NCBI RefSeq assembly: GCF_014652815.1
Contig: NZ_BMZN01000001.1
Location: 624,866 to 688,865 of the forward strand
Direction: 5' to 3'
DNA from: Alcaligenes pakistanensis
Lineage (GTDB): Bacteria; Pseudomonadota; Gammaproteobacteria; Burkholderiales; Burkholderiaceae_B
DNA length: 64,000 nt
Position 1 is the stretch's first letter. Every line of letters begins with the position of its first letter. A model generated the notes under the pieces. That model saw nothing but the letters and a program-made list of their open reading frames with translations, was not told the DNA's origin and searched no databases. Below, in pieces: positions 27,997 through 38,994 of this stretch. The position numbers and the translations under genes were made by a program.

Positions 27997-28010
27997 TCGG
28001 AGAACCCATC

Positions 28011-29252
28011 ATGAACAACGCTGATCTATCGTGGATGCTGGTATCCACGCTTCTGGTACTGATGATGGCCGCGCCGGGCCTGGCCCTGTTCTACTCAGGG
28101 ATGGTGCGTCAAAAAAATGCCTTGTCCATGTTGTCCCAGACCATGTTGGTGTTTTGTCTGGGTGTCGTGTTGTGGTTCATCTACGGCTATTCGCTGGCCT
28201 TTACCGCAGGCAACCCCTTCATAGGTAGCCTGGACAAGGTGCTGTTCAACGGTATGTTCAATGCCGCCGATCAACAGTTCTCCATGTCAGGCACCTTGCC
28301 TGAGCTGCTGTTTGCTTCTTTCCAGGCAACCTTTGCCGGTCTGACGTGCGCACTGGTGGTCGGCAGTCTGGCAGAACGGGCTCGCTTGTCTGCCATTCTG
28401 GTCTTTACCGTGATCTGGTTCACCCTGGCCTATCTGCCTATTTGCCATATGGTCTGGTTCGCCGATGAACAGCAAGGTGGCCTGCTCAACTCCCGTGGGG
28501 CGCTGGACTTTGCCGGTGGGACGGTGGTGCATATCAATGCGGGTATTGCAGGCTTGATCGGTGCCTGGATGGTGGGTCCCCGACTGAACTACCGTCGTGA
28601 AGCCATGCCGCCGCATAACCTGCCTTTGACCTTTATCGGTGCCGCCCTGCTTTGGGTAGGCTGGTTTGGTTTTAACGCGGGCTCGGCTTTGTCTGCCAAT
28701 GAAAACGCCACCCTGGCTTTCTTTAACACCATGTTGGCCGCTGCTATTGGCGTCATCGCTTGGACCTTGGGCGAGTGGATCAGTAAAGGCCACCCTTCCT
28801 TGTTAGGTGCATGTTCGGGTGCGATTGCAGGATTGGTGGGTATTACCCCTGCCGCTGGTTTTGTTGCCCCCTCAGGTGCCTTAGCCATTGGTCTGATCAC
28901 TTCCCTGGCTTGCTTGTGGGGTGTGAATGGCCTGAAGCGCTGGTTACGTGCCGACGATACGCTGGACGTGTTTGGCATTCACGGTTTGGGTGGAATTGTG
29001 GGCGCTTTGCTGACTGGCCTGTTTAACTCTCCCGTTCTGGGTGGACCCGGCACAGCAGCCGGAAACAGTATCTGGATGCAATTATGGATTCAATTGGAAG
29101 GCGTATTGGTGACCCTGGTTTGGTCTGGTATCGCTGCCTGGATTGCCTTCAAAATTGCTAAAGCCGTCTGCGGTGGTTTACGTGTCGATGCCGACCATGA
29201 ACGCGAAGGTCTGGATATCCGCACCCACGGCGAAACGGGGTATCAACACTGA
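28011..29252 (+). CDS. amtB: Ammonium transporter
   Basis: This 413-residue Amt/Rh-family channel has eleven predicted helices. FYSGMVRQKNALSML, AGGTVVHINAGIAGLIGAW and FGIHGLGGIVGALLTG contain the conserved pore elements, including the twin histidines (VHINAG and GIHGLGG). It lacks an N-terminal signal peptide, unlike E. coli AmtB, and starts with a short periplasmic tail. It is co-transcribed with glnK, its regulator. A bidirectional terminator follows. Confidence 0.95.
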   Translation: MNNADLSWMLVSTLLVLMMAAPGLALFYSGMVRQKNALSMLSQTMLVFCLGVVLWFIYGYSLAFTAGNPFIGSLDKVLFNGMFNAADQQFSMSGTLPELLFASFQATFAGLTCALVVGSLAERARLSAILVFTVIWFTLAYLPICHMVWFADEQQGGLLNSRGALDFAGGTVVHINAGIAGLIGAWMVGPRLNYRREAMPPHNLPLTFIGAALLWVGWFGFNAGSALSANENATLAFFNTMLAAAIGVIAWTLGEWISKGHPSLLGACSGAIAGLVGITPAAGFVAPSGALAIGLITSLACLWGVNGLKRWLRADDTLDVFGIHGLGGIVGALLTGLFNSPVLGGPGTAAGNSIWMQLWIQLEGVLVTLVWSGIAAWIAFKIAKAVCGGLRVDADHEREGLDIRTHGETGYQH

Positions 29253-29326
29253 GTTCTCATCATGATTCTCGCTTATCTTGCGCGCAGGAAAACTGCCCCC
29301 TTCACACACAGGCACAAGCCTAAAAG

Positions 29327-29352
29327 AAAAAGCCCTCTTTCGAGGGCTTTTT
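29327..29352. terminator. Bidirectional terminator between amtB and cytochrome c' gene
   Basis: AAAAAGCCCTC (29327-29337) pairs with GAGGGCTTTTT (29342-29352) around the loop TTTC. A-rich and T-rich flanks let it work for both converging genes. Confidence 0.9.
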
Positions 29353-29371
29353 TTATAAGCGTACTGGCTGC

Positions 29372-29824
29372 TTATTTTTCTTTGCGGTAAGCGTCATGAC
29401 ACGTCTTACAGGACTTGCCCACATTACCGAAAGCCACACGGAAAGCATCAAAGTCGCCCGAATCGGAAGCTACTTTCAGCTTGTCGATGGCCGTGTTGAA
29501 CTCGTCCGTTGCTTGTTTGAAACCTTGAGCATCGCTCCAGGCTTCGGCTTTGGTATCGCCACCTTCAGTACCGGCACCAAAAGCAGCCCAAGGCAGCGCA
29601 GCCAAGACGGTCAGCACTTCCACATTCTTAGCGATAGCAGCGGCATCGTAAGGGGCTTCTTTCTTGGCCACTGGAGCCATACGACCAAAGTGCGAACCGA
29701 TCAGCGACATGCTGGACTGACGGTACTTCACAGCTTGTTCAGGCTTGGCGAATTGGGCTGTTGCTGGCGTGACAAACGCAGCACACAAAGCGGCAGCGGC
29801 AGTCAAAAACGCAAATTTTTTCAT
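29372..29824 (-). CDS. Cytochrome c'
   Basis: This is a 150-residue periplasmic cytochrome c' precursor. A 23-residue signal peptide ends at PATA, and the mature protein starts QFAKPEQAVKYRQS. The single heme site CKTCH (C139, C142, H143) lies near the C-terminus, as in all class II cytochromes c. The mature chain strongly resembles the well-studied Alcaligenes cytochrome c' (shared PYDAA, NVEVL, LPWAAFG, GTEGGD, CHDAYRK segments). These four-helix proteins bind NO and CO and are thought to buffer nitric oxide. The start at 29824 follows AGGAG. Confidence 0.95.
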   Translation of the reverse strand: MKKFAFLTAAAALCAAFVTPATAQFAKPEQAVKYRQSSMSLIGSHFGRMAPVAKKEAPYDAAAIAKNVEVLTVLAALPWAAFGAGTEGGDTKAEAWSDAQGFKQATDEFNTAIDKLKVASDSGDFDAFRVAFGNVGKSCKTCHDAYRKEK

Positions 29825-29920
29825 GGAAACTCCTGTGTGATGAAACATAAAACACTTCATAAAGCACCGGCTCAAGAAATCAGTCCGGCTGTGTCCATGC
29901 AATGGAACAGCCGTTTGAAT

Positions 29921-31384
<1,464 letters not shown>

Positions 31385-31532
31385 TCAGAATGCCGCTGCT
31401 GCCAAGTGGTTTGACGAATAAACCACAGTTTTCAGACATTGTCCCAAGCTGGCGGGTCGGGCCCGGCCAGCGGGGCGTTCGCCCATAGGTTCCTGCTATA
31501 CTTTTTGAGCCTGCAACTTTTGATAGCTTTTT

Positions 31533-32144
31533 ATGAAACTTCTAGCTTCCCTCACAAGTCCATACGCGCGCAAAGTGCGTGTTGTCATGGCGGAAAAAAA
31601 GCTCGATTACGAGCTGATTCTGGAGGATGTGTGGGCCGATGACAGCGATATTCTGAAGCACAATCCACTGGGCAAAGTTCCCTGTCTGATTATGGATGAT
31701 CAGGCAAACTTGTTCGACTCCCGCGTGATCGTCGAGTATCTGGATACCCTCTCGCCCGTCGGCCGCCTGATTCCTCAAGCCGGACGTGATCGCGCTGCGG
31801 TCAAATGCTGGGAAGCCATTGCTGATGGCTTGCTGGATGCGTGCGTCGCCATCGTGGTGGAAAACCGCCGCCCCGAAGCGCTGCGCCTGCCCGCCTGGAT
31901 CGACCGTCAGAACAGCAAGATTACGGCTGCCCTGCAATCCATGAACAACACCTTGGGTGATCAGTCCTTTTGCATGGGCACCAGCTTTAGCCTGGCCGAC
32001 GTTGCCGTAGGCTGCGCTCTGGGTTATCTGGACCTGCGCTTTTCCGAACTGGACTGGCGCTCCCAGTATGGCAATTTGCAACGCCTGGACGAAAAACTCC
32101 AAGCGCGCCCCTCGTTTGCCAGCACCCTACCACCTACATCGTGA
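31533..32144 (+). CDS. Glutathione S-transferase family protein (YibF-like)
   Basis: This is a 203-residue GST. The N-terminal thioredoxin-like half has SPYARKVRVVMAEK with the Ser near the glutathione thiol, NPLGKVPCL with the cis-Pro, and DSRVIVEYLD with the gamma-Glu-binding acid/Ser pair. The C-terminal helical half includes SLADVAVGCALGYLDLR. It resembles YibF-type GSTs, whose substrates are poorly defined. It stands alone, divergent from purB, and is followed by its own terminator. Confidence 0.88.
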   Translation: MKLLASLTSPYARKVRVVMAEKKLDYELILEDVWADDSDILKHNPLGKVPCLIMDDQANLFDSRVIVEYLDTLSPVGRLIPQAGRDRAAVKCWEAIADGLLDACVAIVVENRRPEALRLPAWIDRQNSKITAALQSMNNTLGDQSFCMGTSFSLADVAVGCALGYLDLRFSELDWRSQYGNLQRLDEKLQARPSFASTLPPTS

Positions 32145-32166
32145 GTGCTGCTTGAGCAAGCCAGGG

Positions 32167-32190
32167 CCCATTCTTTTGAATGGGTTTTTT
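32167..32190 (+). terminator. Terminator after the GST gene
   Basis: CCCATTC (32167-32173) pairs with GAATGGG (32178-32184) around a TTTT loop and is followed by seven T. Confidence 0.85.
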
Positions 32191-32203
32191 TATGTCTGTA
32201 GCC

Positions 32204-33049
32204 TCAGGTCTCCCCCAGCAAACGATACATCCAGAAAGCCTCATCAGTCTTCATACTTTGAGCGAACTGGGCAGGAGAAAAACCAGAAACGCGTTTGACC
32301 TCCCGGCCAAAATGAGACTGATCGCTATAGCCGGCCTGCAGCGCCACCTCTGACCAGATCGGGTTCTCCTGCTGCTGGGCCAAGGCAAAGGCTCGCTCTG
32401 CCCGCGCATAAAGTTGCAGCTCACGTTGGCTTTGTCCGGCTTGGCGCTTGAACTGCCTTTGCACCTGACGTAGCCCGATTCCGGTATGCGTCGCCGCCAT
32501 TCTCATCATCAAGCCCGTCAACCAATGATGCACTGTGGCGGCTCCCCCCGCCGCCCCTGCACCACGGGCACATTGCTGAATCGCCACTTCAAGCTGCGCA
32601 AATAAGGGCCCCTCTCCGGTTTGCACCTGTCCCAAAATCTGGCAGGCAGAAGCGGACAAGACTTGCTCCATGGGAAGCACAAGGTCTCTGACGTCGCCTG
32701 CCTGAATACCAAACAAGCGCTTTAGCGCATCTGGATATATCCCTATCGAAATCGCGTGGACCGGCCCTGGTGACCAGCTAATAGAGGGCGTGCGTGAAGG
32801 TCCGGTAAACAGCATCCTGGGAAGTTCTGCAGACAGCACTGGCGTTAAGCCATCCGCTTGCGTCTGTACCCTATGCAGTTGCCCATGAAAAATCCACGAT
32901 AAAACGGCTAAAGGCGAGGCCGGATAGAAGTTCAGGCGCTGTTCCGGCCGCAAGTCCACACCACGGATATCGCGTGCCACACCCAGGTGGATACTGCCCG
33001 CCGTCAGTCGGGTCGGGTGATGTAAACGGGCAGCAGGCAAAGTGGACAT
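32204..33049 (-). CDS. AraC-family transcriptional regulator
   Basis: This 281-residue regulator has a C-terminal AraC-type double HTH: GIGLRQVQRQFKRQAGQSQRELQ for the first and SEVALQAGYSDQSHFGREVKRVSGFSPAQF for the second (landmarks GLRQVQRQFKRQ and AGYSDQSHFGR). The N-terminal ~160 residues would bind an unknown effector. It is transcribed away from the alpha/beta hydrolase gene, with 83 bases between starts, and probably controls it. Confidence 0.88.
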   Translation of the reverse strand: MSTLPAARLHHPTRLTAGSIHLGVARDIRGVDLRPEQRLNFYPASPLAVLSWIFHGQLHRVQTQADGLTPVLSAELPRMLFTGPSRTPSISWSPGPVHAISIGIYPDALKRLFGIQAGDVRDLVLPMEQVLSASACQILGQVQTGEGPLFAQLEVAIQQCARGAGAAGGAATVHHWLTGLMMRMAATHTGIGLRQVQRQFKRQAGQSQRELQLYARAERAFALAQQQENPIWSEVALQAGYSDQSHFGREVKRVSGFSPAQFAQSMKTDEAFWMYRLLGET

Positions 33050-33132
33050 AAGAAGTCGTTTCCGTTCTATCCGGCCCGGGCTGAACGGGCCACACTGAAA
33101 GCCTTCTTATCCTACTTCAACCCCGCACTCTT

Positions 33133-34227
33133 ATGCCCAAAACTGTTTTTCAAGGTTCCTGGTCTCATCGTTGCCGAAGTGCCGCCACGCTATGCATCAC
33201 CACCATGAACATATTGGCTCGACGAGCTATCGCCAAACCGCTGGTGCCCGGCTGGACCATCCCTTTTGAAATCGCCACGCTGTTCTATCGTAAGCAGTTC
33301 AACCACGCCTTTAGCCTGCCAAGCATGGTTCAGGGCCGAGCCTACTTCGATAGCCTTTACACCATTGCCGAACCGACGCTACCCGTCCGAATCCAGGCCA
33401 GCACTGCACAGGAACCACGTGGGCACTGGTTCATTCCTGAGGTTTCAAGTGGCTCCAAAACCATGCTGTACTTTCATGGTGGCGGCTATGCTTTTTACCC
33501 TACGGTTTCACGCCACTTCATTGCCCTGCTCGCCCATAAACTTCAGATCCGCATCTTCGCCCCGGACTATCGCTTGACCCCGGAACATGCACACCCCGCT
33601 CAACAAGAAGATGCGCTAGCCGCCTATGGTTACTTGCTGGAGCGCGGTGCACCACCCACAGAGATTGTCTTGGCAGGGGATTCGGCAGGCGGGCACCTGG
33701 TGCTGATGACTCTGGTGAGCCTGCGCCAAGCCGGGCTCCCCCAACCTGCCCTGGCCCTGGCACTCAGCCCGTGGACAGATATAGGCCGTCGAGGAGCCAG
33801 CCAGTTTGGCCATGATCGCTACGACATGGTGCAGGGCTATCAAACACTGCAATATGGTCAATGGTTGAAAGGAAGTGGTGAATGGAGCGATACCCAGCTC
33901 TCCCCCATTGCCCAGGATCTGCGCAAACTGGCGCCTATTTATATTCAGGCCGGAGGCAAAGAGATTCTGGTTGATATGATTCGTGATTTTGCCCGGCAGG
34001 CGAAAAACCAGGGAGCCCCGGTACGCCTGGATGTGTGGCCAGACATGACACACGAGTTTCACGCCCACGGCAGTACGCTGCAGCAAAGCGAGCAGGCATT
34101 AACGGCTTTGTTGGCAGCAATTCAATGGACAGAGGGGAGAGTTTTTGACTCGATCAAGGAAACCGAGCTGAGTGGGCTGGACTCTGTTTTTAACAAAGCC
34201 CAACCTGAAATCATCAAGCCTGAGTAA
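33133..34227 (+). CDS. Alpha/beta hydrolase, hormone-sensitive-lipase-type esterase
   Basis: This is a 364-residue esterase of the HSL (family IV) group. The oxyanion-hole motif HGGGY and the nucleophile elbow GDSAGGH are clear. The acid is likely the Asp in KEILVDMIRDF and the base the His in DMTHEFHAHG. It hydrolyses short acyl esters; the natural substrate is unknown. The start is uncertain: ATG at 33133 gives a basic N-terminus, while the ATG at 33205 (MNILARRA) would fit many homologues equally well. The 3' end overlaps the convergent permease gene by 14 bases. Confidence 0.85.
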   Translation: MPKTVFQGSWSHRCRSAATLCITTMNILARRAIAKPLVPGWTIPFEIATLFYRKQFNHAFSLPSMVQGRAYFDSLYTIAEPTLPVRIQASTAQEPRGHWFIPEVSSGSKTMLYFHGGGYAFYPTVSRHFIALLAHKLQIRIFAPDYRLTPEHAHPAQQEDALAAYGYLLERGAPPTEIVLAGDSAGGHLVLMTLVSLRQAGLPQPALALALSPWTDIGRRGASQFGHDRYDMVQGYQTLQYGQWLKGSGEWSDTQLSPIAQDLRKLAPIYIQAGGKEILVDMIRDFARQAKNQGAPVRLDVWPDMTHEFHAHGSTLQQSEQALTALLAAIQWTEGRVFDSIKETELSGLDSVFNKAQPEIIKPE

Positions 34228-35026
34228 TAGCCTGCGTAATCATGTAGATCGCCAGAACCGTCAGCATACCCGCGAAGATGCGCTTGAGCGTGGCCTGGTC
34301 AATTTTGTGTGCCAGGCTCGCCCCCAAGGGCGCGGTGCAGATACTGGTGGCCGACACAATCAATAGAGCGGGCCAGTAGATAAATCCGATCATACCCGGA
34401 TGGTTGCCCAAGCTGGCCTGACCCGACCAGATATAGCCCACGCTATTGGCCAAGGCGATGAAAAAGCCCAGTGCCGCCGACGTAGCCACGGCCTGACGCA
34501 CCGGTACATTACCGCGCAGCATGAAGGGGACGGACAAAAAGGCCCCACCCGCGCCCAGCAGACCCGATACAAAACCGATCAAGGCCCCCATCGCTGCAAT
34601 CCAGAACGGAGCAGGTAAAGAGCGGCCCTGCACCGGCGTGGACTTGCGCGCCATTTTGGATGCCGAATACAGCACGAAAACGCCGAACACAATGGCCAGG
34701 GCAGTGCTATTGATCAGGGCGAAAATCGCCCCGCCCGACACCAGTCCGCCCACGAGCAAACCCGGCACCATCACTTTGACCACATCCCAGCGTATCGCCC
34801 CGTGTTTGTGGTGGGCCCGCACGCTGGACAAGGAAGTGAACAGGATCGTGGCCATAGCCGTAGCAATGGAGGCATGGACCGCCAGTTCCTGCGGCACACC
34901 AAACAAGGGCAGCAGGAAGGTCAGAAACGGCACGAGAATCATCCCGCCACCAATCCCCAACAGCCCAGCGGCCAGACCAATACCGGCGCCCAGCACCAGC
35001 AAACTGATGACAAGAATGGGATCCAT
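34214..35026 (-). CDS. TauE/SafE-family membrane permease
   Basis: This 270-residue inner-membrane protein has about eight hydrophobic helices and the internal repeat typical of the TauE/SafE group (GLLGIGGGMILVPFL near the start and GLLGAGGAFLSVPFML in the second half). Members are proposed exporters of sulfite or sulfoacetate, or uptake systems for organosulfur and small acids. Substrate is unknown here. It starts nine bases after the mnmA stop and is probably co-transcribed with it. mnmA works with sulfur, but the pairing may be accidental. Confidence 0.87.
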   Translation of the reverse strand: MDPILVISLLVLGAGIGLAAGLLGIGGGMILVPFLTFLLPLFGVPQELAVHASIATAMATILFTSLSSVRAHHKHGAIRWDVVKVMVPGLLVGGLVSGGAIFALINSTALAIVFGVFVLYSASKMARKSTPVQGRSLPAPFWIAAMGALIGFVSGLLGAGGAFLSVPFMLRGNVPVRQAVATSAALGFFIALANSVGYIWSGQASLGNHPGMIGFIYWPALLIVSATSICTAPLGASLAHKIDQATLKRIFAGMLTVLAIYMITQAITQA

Positions 35027-35035
35027 ACCCGCCTC

Positions 35036-36151
35036 TTATTGAATAATGCCGCCGCCCAGGCAGCGGTCACCGTCATACAAGACCACGGATTGACCCGGTG
35101 TCACAGCCCACTGGGGCTCGTCAAAATGCAAGGCCAGGCTCTGGCCTTCAGCAGCCAGCACCGTACACGCTGCATCAGCCTGACGATAGCGGGTCTTGGC
35201 ATGAATCGGGCCCAAAGCTGGCGGATGGCCGGACACCCAACTGGTCTGTTCGGCCTTCAGTTCAGACTGTAGCAGCCAGGGGTGATCGTGCCCTTGCACT
35301 ACATACAAGGTGTTGCTAGCCAAGTCTTTACGGGCGGCATACCAGGCATCAGCCGTGCCATCGTCACGCTGCTTGCCTTTGACACCACCAATACCCAAGC
35401 CCTTGCGCTGGCCGTAAGTGTGGAAAGCCAAGCCCACATGCTGGCCCAGCACCTGCCCTTCCGGCGTTTTGATGGGGCCGGGTTGGGTGGGCAAGTAGCG
35501 ATTCAGGAATTCGCGGAAAGGACGCTCACCAATAAAGCAGATCCCGGTCGAGTCTTTTTTAGCAGCATTAGGCAGCTTCAGTTCCTCGGCAATACGGCGT
35601 ACTTCCTGCTTGTTGATCTCGCCCAAGGGGAACAAAGTACGCGACAACTGGGCCTGATTCAGGCGGTGCAAAAAGTAGCTTTGATCCTTGGAGGCATCCA
35701 CGCCTTTCAACAACTGATAGTCGGTTGCGCCCCCAGGCATGGGCACCCCGCGCACGCGGGCATAGTGGCCGGTAGCAATCCAGTCCGCACCCAAAGTCAT
35801 GGCGTGATCCAGAAAGGCCTTGAACTTGATTTCCGCATTACACAGCACATCAGGATTAGGCGTGCGGCCTGCCGAGTATTCCCGCAAGAACTCCGCAAAA
35901 ACCCGGTCTTTATATTCTGCTGCGAAATTGACCGCCTCAATCTCTACCCCAAGCAGATCAGCCACACTGGCCGCATCCAGCCAATCCTGGCGCGAAGAAC
36001 AGAATTCGGAATCGTCGTCGTCTTCCCAGTTCTTCATGAACAGGCCCACGACTTCATAGCCTTGCTCTTTAAGCAGCCAGGCCGAGACGGAGGAGTCCAC
36101 GCCGCCGGACATTCCGATAACGACGCGACCTTTTTTGGTGGAAATAGTCAT
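35036..36151 (-). CDS. mnmA: tRNA-specific 2-thiouridylase
   Basis: MnmA places sulfur on U34 of tRNA-Lys, -Glu and -Gln. The 371-residue protein carries the PP-loop SGGVDSS (15-21) that activates the uridine with ATP. The first catalytic Cys lies in [11 protein letters not shown] and the second in [11 protein letters not shown], which accepts the persulfide. The C-terminal barrel ends [11 protein letters not shown]. The length is normal. The ATG at 36151 is the first start before the conserved [11 protein letters not shown]. The TauE-type permease gene follows at nine bases. Confidence 0.96.
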   Translation of the reverse strand: MTISTKKGRVVIGMSGGVDSSVSAWLLKEQGYEVVGLFMKNWEDDDDSEFCSSRQDWLDAASVADLLGVEIEAVNFAAEYKDRVFAEFLREYSAGRTPNPDVLCNAEIKFKAFLDHAMTLGADWIATGHYARVRGVPMPGGATDYQLLKGVDASKDQSYFLHRLNQAQLSRTLFPLGEINKQEVRRIAEELKLPNAAKKDSTGICFIGERPFREFLNRYLPTQPGPIKTPEGQVLGQHVGLAFHTYGQRKGLGIGGVKGKQRDDGTADAWYAARKDLASNTLYVVQGHDHPWLLQSELKAEQTSWVSGHPPALGPIHAKTRYRQADAACTVLAAEGQSLALHFDEPQWAVTPGQSVVLYDGDRCLGGGIIQ

Positions 36152-36311
36152 TGCAGTGATGATGAGCGGTGCCGCTGATACCGGGCTTAAAGCCCAGCGC
36201 GCACCTGTCTAACTAAAAAACGCATTGTACGCCTGCCCTGACGCATGTACAGGCAGACGCCATTAGCGCCTGGGGTTTATAAATAACTGTGATATCTGGG
36301 ACACAAACAAA

Positions 36312-36344
36312 AAACCCAGGCAGAACAAAATGTTGCCTGGGTTT
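36312..36344 (-). terminator. Terminator of the FAD-oxidase gene
   Basis: AAACCCAGGCA (36312-36322) pairs with TGCCTGGGTTT (36334-36344). On the minus strand the stem is followed by a T-run, so it ends the gene that stops at 36365. Confidence 0.85.
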
Positions 36345-36364
36345 CAGGAAAAACGGCCCTGCTA

Positions 36365-37786
36365 TCAGTCCAGAGGACGTGGAGGCAACATTTTCCCTGG
36401 GTTCATGATGTTATGGGGGTCCAGTGCCTGCTTGATGCTGGCCATGATATCCAAAGCATCTTGACCGTGCTCGGCCAGCATGAATTCCATTTTGTGCAAG
36501 CCCACGCCATGTTCACCTGTGCATGTGCCTTGCATGGCAATCGCACGCTCCACCAGACGATGATTCAGACGCTCGGACTCTTCCCACTCTTGCTGGTTGT
36601 CGGCGTCGAGCAGCATCAAAACGTGGAAGTTGCCATCGCCCACGTGGCCGACAATGGTGTAGGGGAAGGGAGCCTGATCCATATCGGCCGCCGTTTCTGC
36701 CACGCACTCCGCCAAAGCGGAGATCGGCACACAAACGTCCGTCGTGCTGGAGCGGCAGCCGGGACGCAGTTGCAGACCGGCAAAGTAGGCATTGTGACGA
36801 GCCGTCCACAAGCGGGAGCGGTCTTCAGCTTTATCGGCCCACTCAAAGTCCATGCCACCGTTATCTCGGGTGATTTCCTGCACGACTTGTGCCTGCTCTT
36901 GCACACCGCTGGGGCTGCCATGGAATTCAAACAGCAATAAGGGCGATTCTTTCAGGGTCAGCTTGCTATAGGCGTTAGTTGCACGCACAGCCGCCGTGTC
37001 CATGAACTCGACGCGAGCAATCGGGATACCCATCTGGATCACTTCGATCACGCTTTGCACAGCAGAGCGCAGATCGGAGAAATTACAGATTGCGGCCGAA
37101 ATAGCTTCGGGCTGCGGGTACAAACGTACCGTCACTTCCGTAATGATGCCCAGCGTGCCTTCACTACCGATAAACAGGCGGGTCAGGTCGTAGCCAGCCG
37201 AGGACTTCTTGGCACGATTGGCCGTATTGATCACACGCCCATCTGCAGTCACGACCGTCAAGGTCAGAACGTTTTCACGCATGGTGCCGTAACGCACGGC
37301 ATTAGTACCGGAGGCACGAGTTGCGGCCATACCGCCCAGGCTGGCGTCAGCACCGGGGTCGATGGGGAAGAACAGGCCAGTATCACGGATATGCTCGTTC
37401 AAGGCCGTACGCGTTACGCCGGCCTGCACCGTGGCGGTGAAGTCTTCGGCATTGATCACCACGATCTCGTCCATACCGGACAAGTCCAGGCTGACACCGC
37501 CTTGAATCGCCAGGAAGTGCCCTTCCAGCGAGGAGCCGGCACCAAAAGGGATCAAAGGCACATGGTGTTCATGGCAATGACGCGCCACCCAAGCTACTTC
37601 CTCTGTGCTGCGAGCAAAAACAACCACATCAGGCAGCATGGGTGGATACGGCGATTCATCTCGTCCATGGTGTTCACGCACAGCGTGAGAAAGCGAGCAA
37701 CGCTCTTGGAACTGCGCCTGCAAGGCTTCAATGAAACCGTCAGGTAAAGGGCGCCGCGCTAAATCGGCATGGCCGGGTGCATTCAT
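36365..37786 (-). CDS. FAD-linked oxidase, D-lactate dehydrogenase (cytochrome)/GlcD type
   Basis: This 473-residue flavoprotein of the VAO/PCMH fold has its FAD site in PLIPFGAGSSLEGH and PGADASLGGMAATRASG; the C-terminal substrate domain includes HVGDGNFHVLML and CTGEHGVGLHK. It oxidises a D-2-hydroxy acid, most likely D-lactate or glycolate, passing electrons to the respiratory chain. There are no glcEF partners nearby, which favours the single-chain D-lactate dehydrogenase (Dld/LldD-unrelated) type. I use the ATG at 37786, six bases after a GGA; another ATG lies two codons upstream. Confidence 0.88.
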   Translation of the reverse strand: MNAPGHADLARRPLPDGFIEALQAQFQERCSLSHAVREHHGRDESPYPPMLPDVVVFARSTEEVAWVARHCHEHHVPLIPFGAGSSLEGHFLAIQGGVSLDLSGMDEIVVINAEDFTATVQAGVTRTALNEHIRDTGLFFPIDPGADASLGGMAATRASGTNAVRYGTMRENVLTLTVVTADGRVINTANRAKKSSAGYDLTRLFIGSEGTLGIITEVTVRLYPQPEAISAAICNFSDLRSAVQSVIEVIQMGIPIARVEFMDTAAVRATNAYSKLTLKESPLLLFEFHGSPSGVQEQAQVVQEITRDNGGMDFEWADKAEDRSRLWTARHNAYFAGLQLRPGCRSSTTDVCVPISALAECVAETAADMDQAPFPYTIVGHVGDGNFHVLMLLDADNQQEWEESERLNHRLVERAIAMQGTCTGEHGVGLHKMEFMLAEHGQDALDIMASIKQALDPHNIMNPGKMLPPRPLD

Positions 37787-37812
37787 GAACATTCCAATAA
37801 GGCAAAACCTTA

Positions 37813-38904
37813 TTATGAGTGGCTAAGTGCCCCCTCTTCAAGTGCGACCCGTGTCTTGCGACGTTGACGCACCGCTTCAGCCAGTTTTTCCAGCACCACG
37901 ATGGTGTCATCCCAATCGATACAACCATCGGTAATGCTTTGACCGTAGGTCAGGGGCTTGCCTTCCACCACGTCCTGACGACCGCCCACCAGATGGCTTT
38001 CAACCATCACGCCGCAAATGCGCATATCGCCACCGGCAATCTGACCGGACACGTCGGCCAGCACTTCGGGCTGACGGCGGTAGTCTTTATTGCTGTTGGC
38101 GTGGCTGGCATCGACCATCACACGGGGCACCATGCCGGCCTTGATCATGGCCTGGCTGGTCGCCTCAACGTTTTCAGCGTCGTAGTTCGGTGTTTTACCG
38201 CCGCGCAGAATCACGTGGCAGTCGTCATTTCCCACCGTGGACACAATGGCCGAGTGACCTCCTTTGGTCACCGACAAGAAATGGTGAGGCTGGGACGCGG
38301 CTTTGATCGCGTCCAGTGCAATACGAATATTGCCGTCTGTGCCGTTCTTAAAGCCCACCGGGCAAGACAGTCCCGAGGACAGCTCGCGGTGCACCTGGCT
38401 TTCCGTCGTGCGGGCACCAATGGCACCCCAAGAAACCAGATCAGCAATGTACTGAGGCGTAATCATGTCCAGGAATTCGCAGCCAGCGGGCAAATCCAGC
38501 TGGTTCACGGCCAGCAGCAACTCACGAGCAGTACGCAAACCCTGATTAATGTTGAAGCTGCCATCCATGAACGGATCGTTGATCAGCCCTTTCCAACCCA
38601 CCGTGGTACGGGGTTTTTCAAAGTACACCCGCATCACAATTTCCAACTCGGGCGCAAAGCGCTTGCGCTCTACCGTCAGACGGCGGGCGTAGTCCAGAGC
38701 GGCTTCGGTATCGTGAATGGAACAAGGGCCCACCACGACCACCAGACGATCATCTTGCTCATGCAAGATTTTGTGAATGCTGCGACGCGCCTTGTGAACC
38801 GTGGTCGATACCGCAGAGGTACACGGGAACTCGCGCATCACGTGGGATGGGGGAGACAACTCCTTAATTTCACGAATCCGTAAATCATCAGTATTGTGCG
38901 ACAC
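37813..38904 (-). CDS. aroG: 3-deoxy-7-phosphoheptulonate (DAHP) synthase, class I
   Basis: DAHP synthase joins phosphoenolpyruvate and erythrose 4-phosphate, the first step of the shikimate pathway. The 363-residue chain is of the E. coli AroFGH type: VVVGPCSIHD near the N-terminus with the metal Cys, KPRTTVGWKGL, GARTTESQVHRE, FKNGTDG, KGGHSA, ILRGGKTPNYD, and VDASHANSNKD with metal ligands. Feedback by Phe, Tyr or Trp is typical of this group, and the Phe/Tyr leader peptide upstream suggests a Phe- or Tyr-linked isoenzyme. The choice of aroG over aroF or aroH is tentative. The minus-strand leader contains a full attenuator. Confidence 0.93.
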   Translation of the reverse strand: MSHNTDDLRIREIKELSPPSHVMREFPCTSAVSTTVHKARRSIHKILHEQDDRLVVVVGPCSIHDTEAALDYARRLTVERKRFAPELEIVMRVYFEKPRTTVGWKGLINDPFMDGSFNINQGLRTARELLLAVNQLDLPAGCEFLDMITPQYIADLVSWGAIGARTTESQVHRELSSGLSCPVGFKNGTDGNIRIALDAIKAASQPHHFLSVTKGGHSAIVSTVGNDDCHVILRGGKTPNYDAENVEATSQAMIKAGMVPRVMVDASHANSNKDYRRQPEVLADVSGQIAGGDMRICGVMVESHLVGGRQDVVEGKPLTYGQSITDGCIDWDDTIVVLEKLAEAVRQRRKTRVALEEGALSHS

Positions 38905-38944
38905 GATTGAACTCCAGTTGGTTTGCCAGGTTCGGGGGCAAACG

Positions 38945-38977
38945 AAAAAAAAGCCGCCCGGACGATGCTGGCGGCTT
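38945..38977 (-). terminator. Attenuator terminator in the aroG leader
   Basis: On the minus strand AAGCCGCC (38977-38970) pairs with GGCGGCTT (38958-38951) and is followed by a run of T (complement of 38945-38950). It lies between the leader peptide stop and the aroG start, only ~40 bases before the gene, so it must act as a conditional terminator. The 5' arm CCGCCAGC (38974-38967) can instead pair with GCTGGTGG (39034-39027) inside the leader reading frame, forming an antiterminator. Confidence 0.82.
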
Positions 38978-38994
38978 ATTTCAGGATTTAGGTC